Source: Verrucomicrobiota bacterium (GTDB taxonomy: Bacteria > Verrucomicrobiota > Verrucomicrobiia > Limisphaerales > UBA1412). From it: a stretch of 5,560 nucleotides of DNA. Of this stretch, positions 5,283 through 5,560 are shown in pieces (position 1 is the stretch's first letter; each line of letters begins with the position of its first letter). The position numbers and the translations under genes are program-made. The stretch is taken from contig JAFZAR010000325.1 in assembly GCA_017557085.1 (NCBI GenBank), forward strand, positions 1 through 5,560. The letters run 5' to 3'. A model generated the notes under the pieces. The model ran no database searches. It had not been told where the DNA came from and saw nothing but the letters and a program-made list of their open reading frames with translations.

Positions 5283-5346
5283 GAATTCTCTTTAGTCTTC
5301 CTCAAGAACGCGCTTTATGCGATAATTCTTCCGCGTGGACGGTCTT

Positions 5347-5560
5347 ATGGAGCACCCTATCAACAATAACGATCAATCTTCTCAGTCCGGCGGCGTTAAG
5401 AAAATCCGCTGGGGCATCTTGGGAACGGGCAAAATCGCTAACAAGTTCGCTTCTGAATTTTCTCACACGGCTTCCGCGGAACTTGCCGCTGTCGCTTCCA
5501 GAGATCTGGAACGAGCCCGGTCTTTTGCCGCTGCTCATCAGATCCCAAAGGCTTATGGAA
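5347..5560 (+). CDS. Gfo/Idh/MocA-family oxidoreductase, N-terminal part (runs off window)
   Basis: The first 71 codons of an NAD(P)-dependent dehydrogenase; members oxidise or reduce sugars, inositols and related compounds in the cytoplasm. After a short polar start (MEHPINNNDQSSQSGG) the Rossmann fold begins with IRWGILGTGKIANKF, carrying the GxGxxA nucleotide-binding turn. Then come AELAAVASRDLERARSFAA and IPKAYG, the usual second strand and helix of this family. The remaining fold and the catalytic EKP-type Lys region lie outside the window, so the substrate cannot be judged. The start is ATG at 5347; an in-frame GTG at 5335 is possible, with an in-frame stop at 5323-5325 limiting further extension. 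No strong Shine-Dalgarno is present. It is divergent from the transporter gene across 141 bp, suggesting related function or shared control. Confidence 0.9.
   Translation, partial: MEHPINNNDQSSQSGGVKKIRWGILGTGKIANKFASEFSHTASAELAAVASRDLERARSFAAAHQIPKAYG

Noticed and set aside
5302..5538. Minus-strand 78-codon open frame at the window end
   Set aside because: It is antisense to the clear Rossmann-fold start of the Gfo/Idh/MocA gene.
1..5560. CRISPR array, transposase, tRNA or phage genes
   Set aside because: No regularly spaced repeats, no transposase or phage-like protein and no tRNA-like cloverleaf were seen.

Overview
The window looks like ordinary chromosome of a Gram-negative bacterium. 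It holds an outer-membrane phospholipase, which implies an outer membrane. A eukaryotic-type Ser/Thr kinase with an N-terminal zinc ribbon, a Gfo/Idh/MocA dehydrogenase and degenerate intergenic repeats of the 'accacagat/acaggat' kind together suggest the Planctomycetota-Verrucomicrobiota-Lentisphaerota group, possibly Lentisphaerota. That placement is an inference from gene content, not from a marker gene.

Region 1-787 has no conventional long gene. It begins with a possible C-terminal scrap of an upstream CDS (ends at 44). It then carries several hairpins, a degenerate repeat in two inverted copies (199-232 and 648-681), and between the copies a compact minus-strand unit: candidate promoter, strong Shine-Dalgarno, a 38-codon single-membrane-span ORF (332-448) and a well-formed intrinsic terminator (295-320). 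This is the least explained part of the window.

Region 788-1786 (+) is a soluble zinc-ribbon Ser/Thr protein kinase with all catalytic residues present. It converges, with a 5-bp gap, on a minus-strand cluster in the transcription order MFS transporter (5205-3616), outer-membrane phospholipase A1 (about 3555-2218) and a small YkgJ-type cysteine-cluster protein (2184-1792). The gaps are 60 bp or less and show no convincing terminator, so a three-gene operon is likely. Divergent from it, after a 141-bp promoter region, starts a Gfo/Idh/MocA oxidoreductase (+) that runs off the window end.

Working together (inference): the divergent transporter and dehydrogenase may handle a sugar-like compound, a common pairing for these families. 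Why a phospholipase and a YkgJ protein follow the transporter is unclear. The kinase is a separate signalling gene with no obvious target here. No CRISPR array, transposase, tRNA or rRNA was seen. I found no clear new multi-gene system; the best candidates for follow-up are the micro-ORF unit between inverted repeats and the structural oddities of the transporter.
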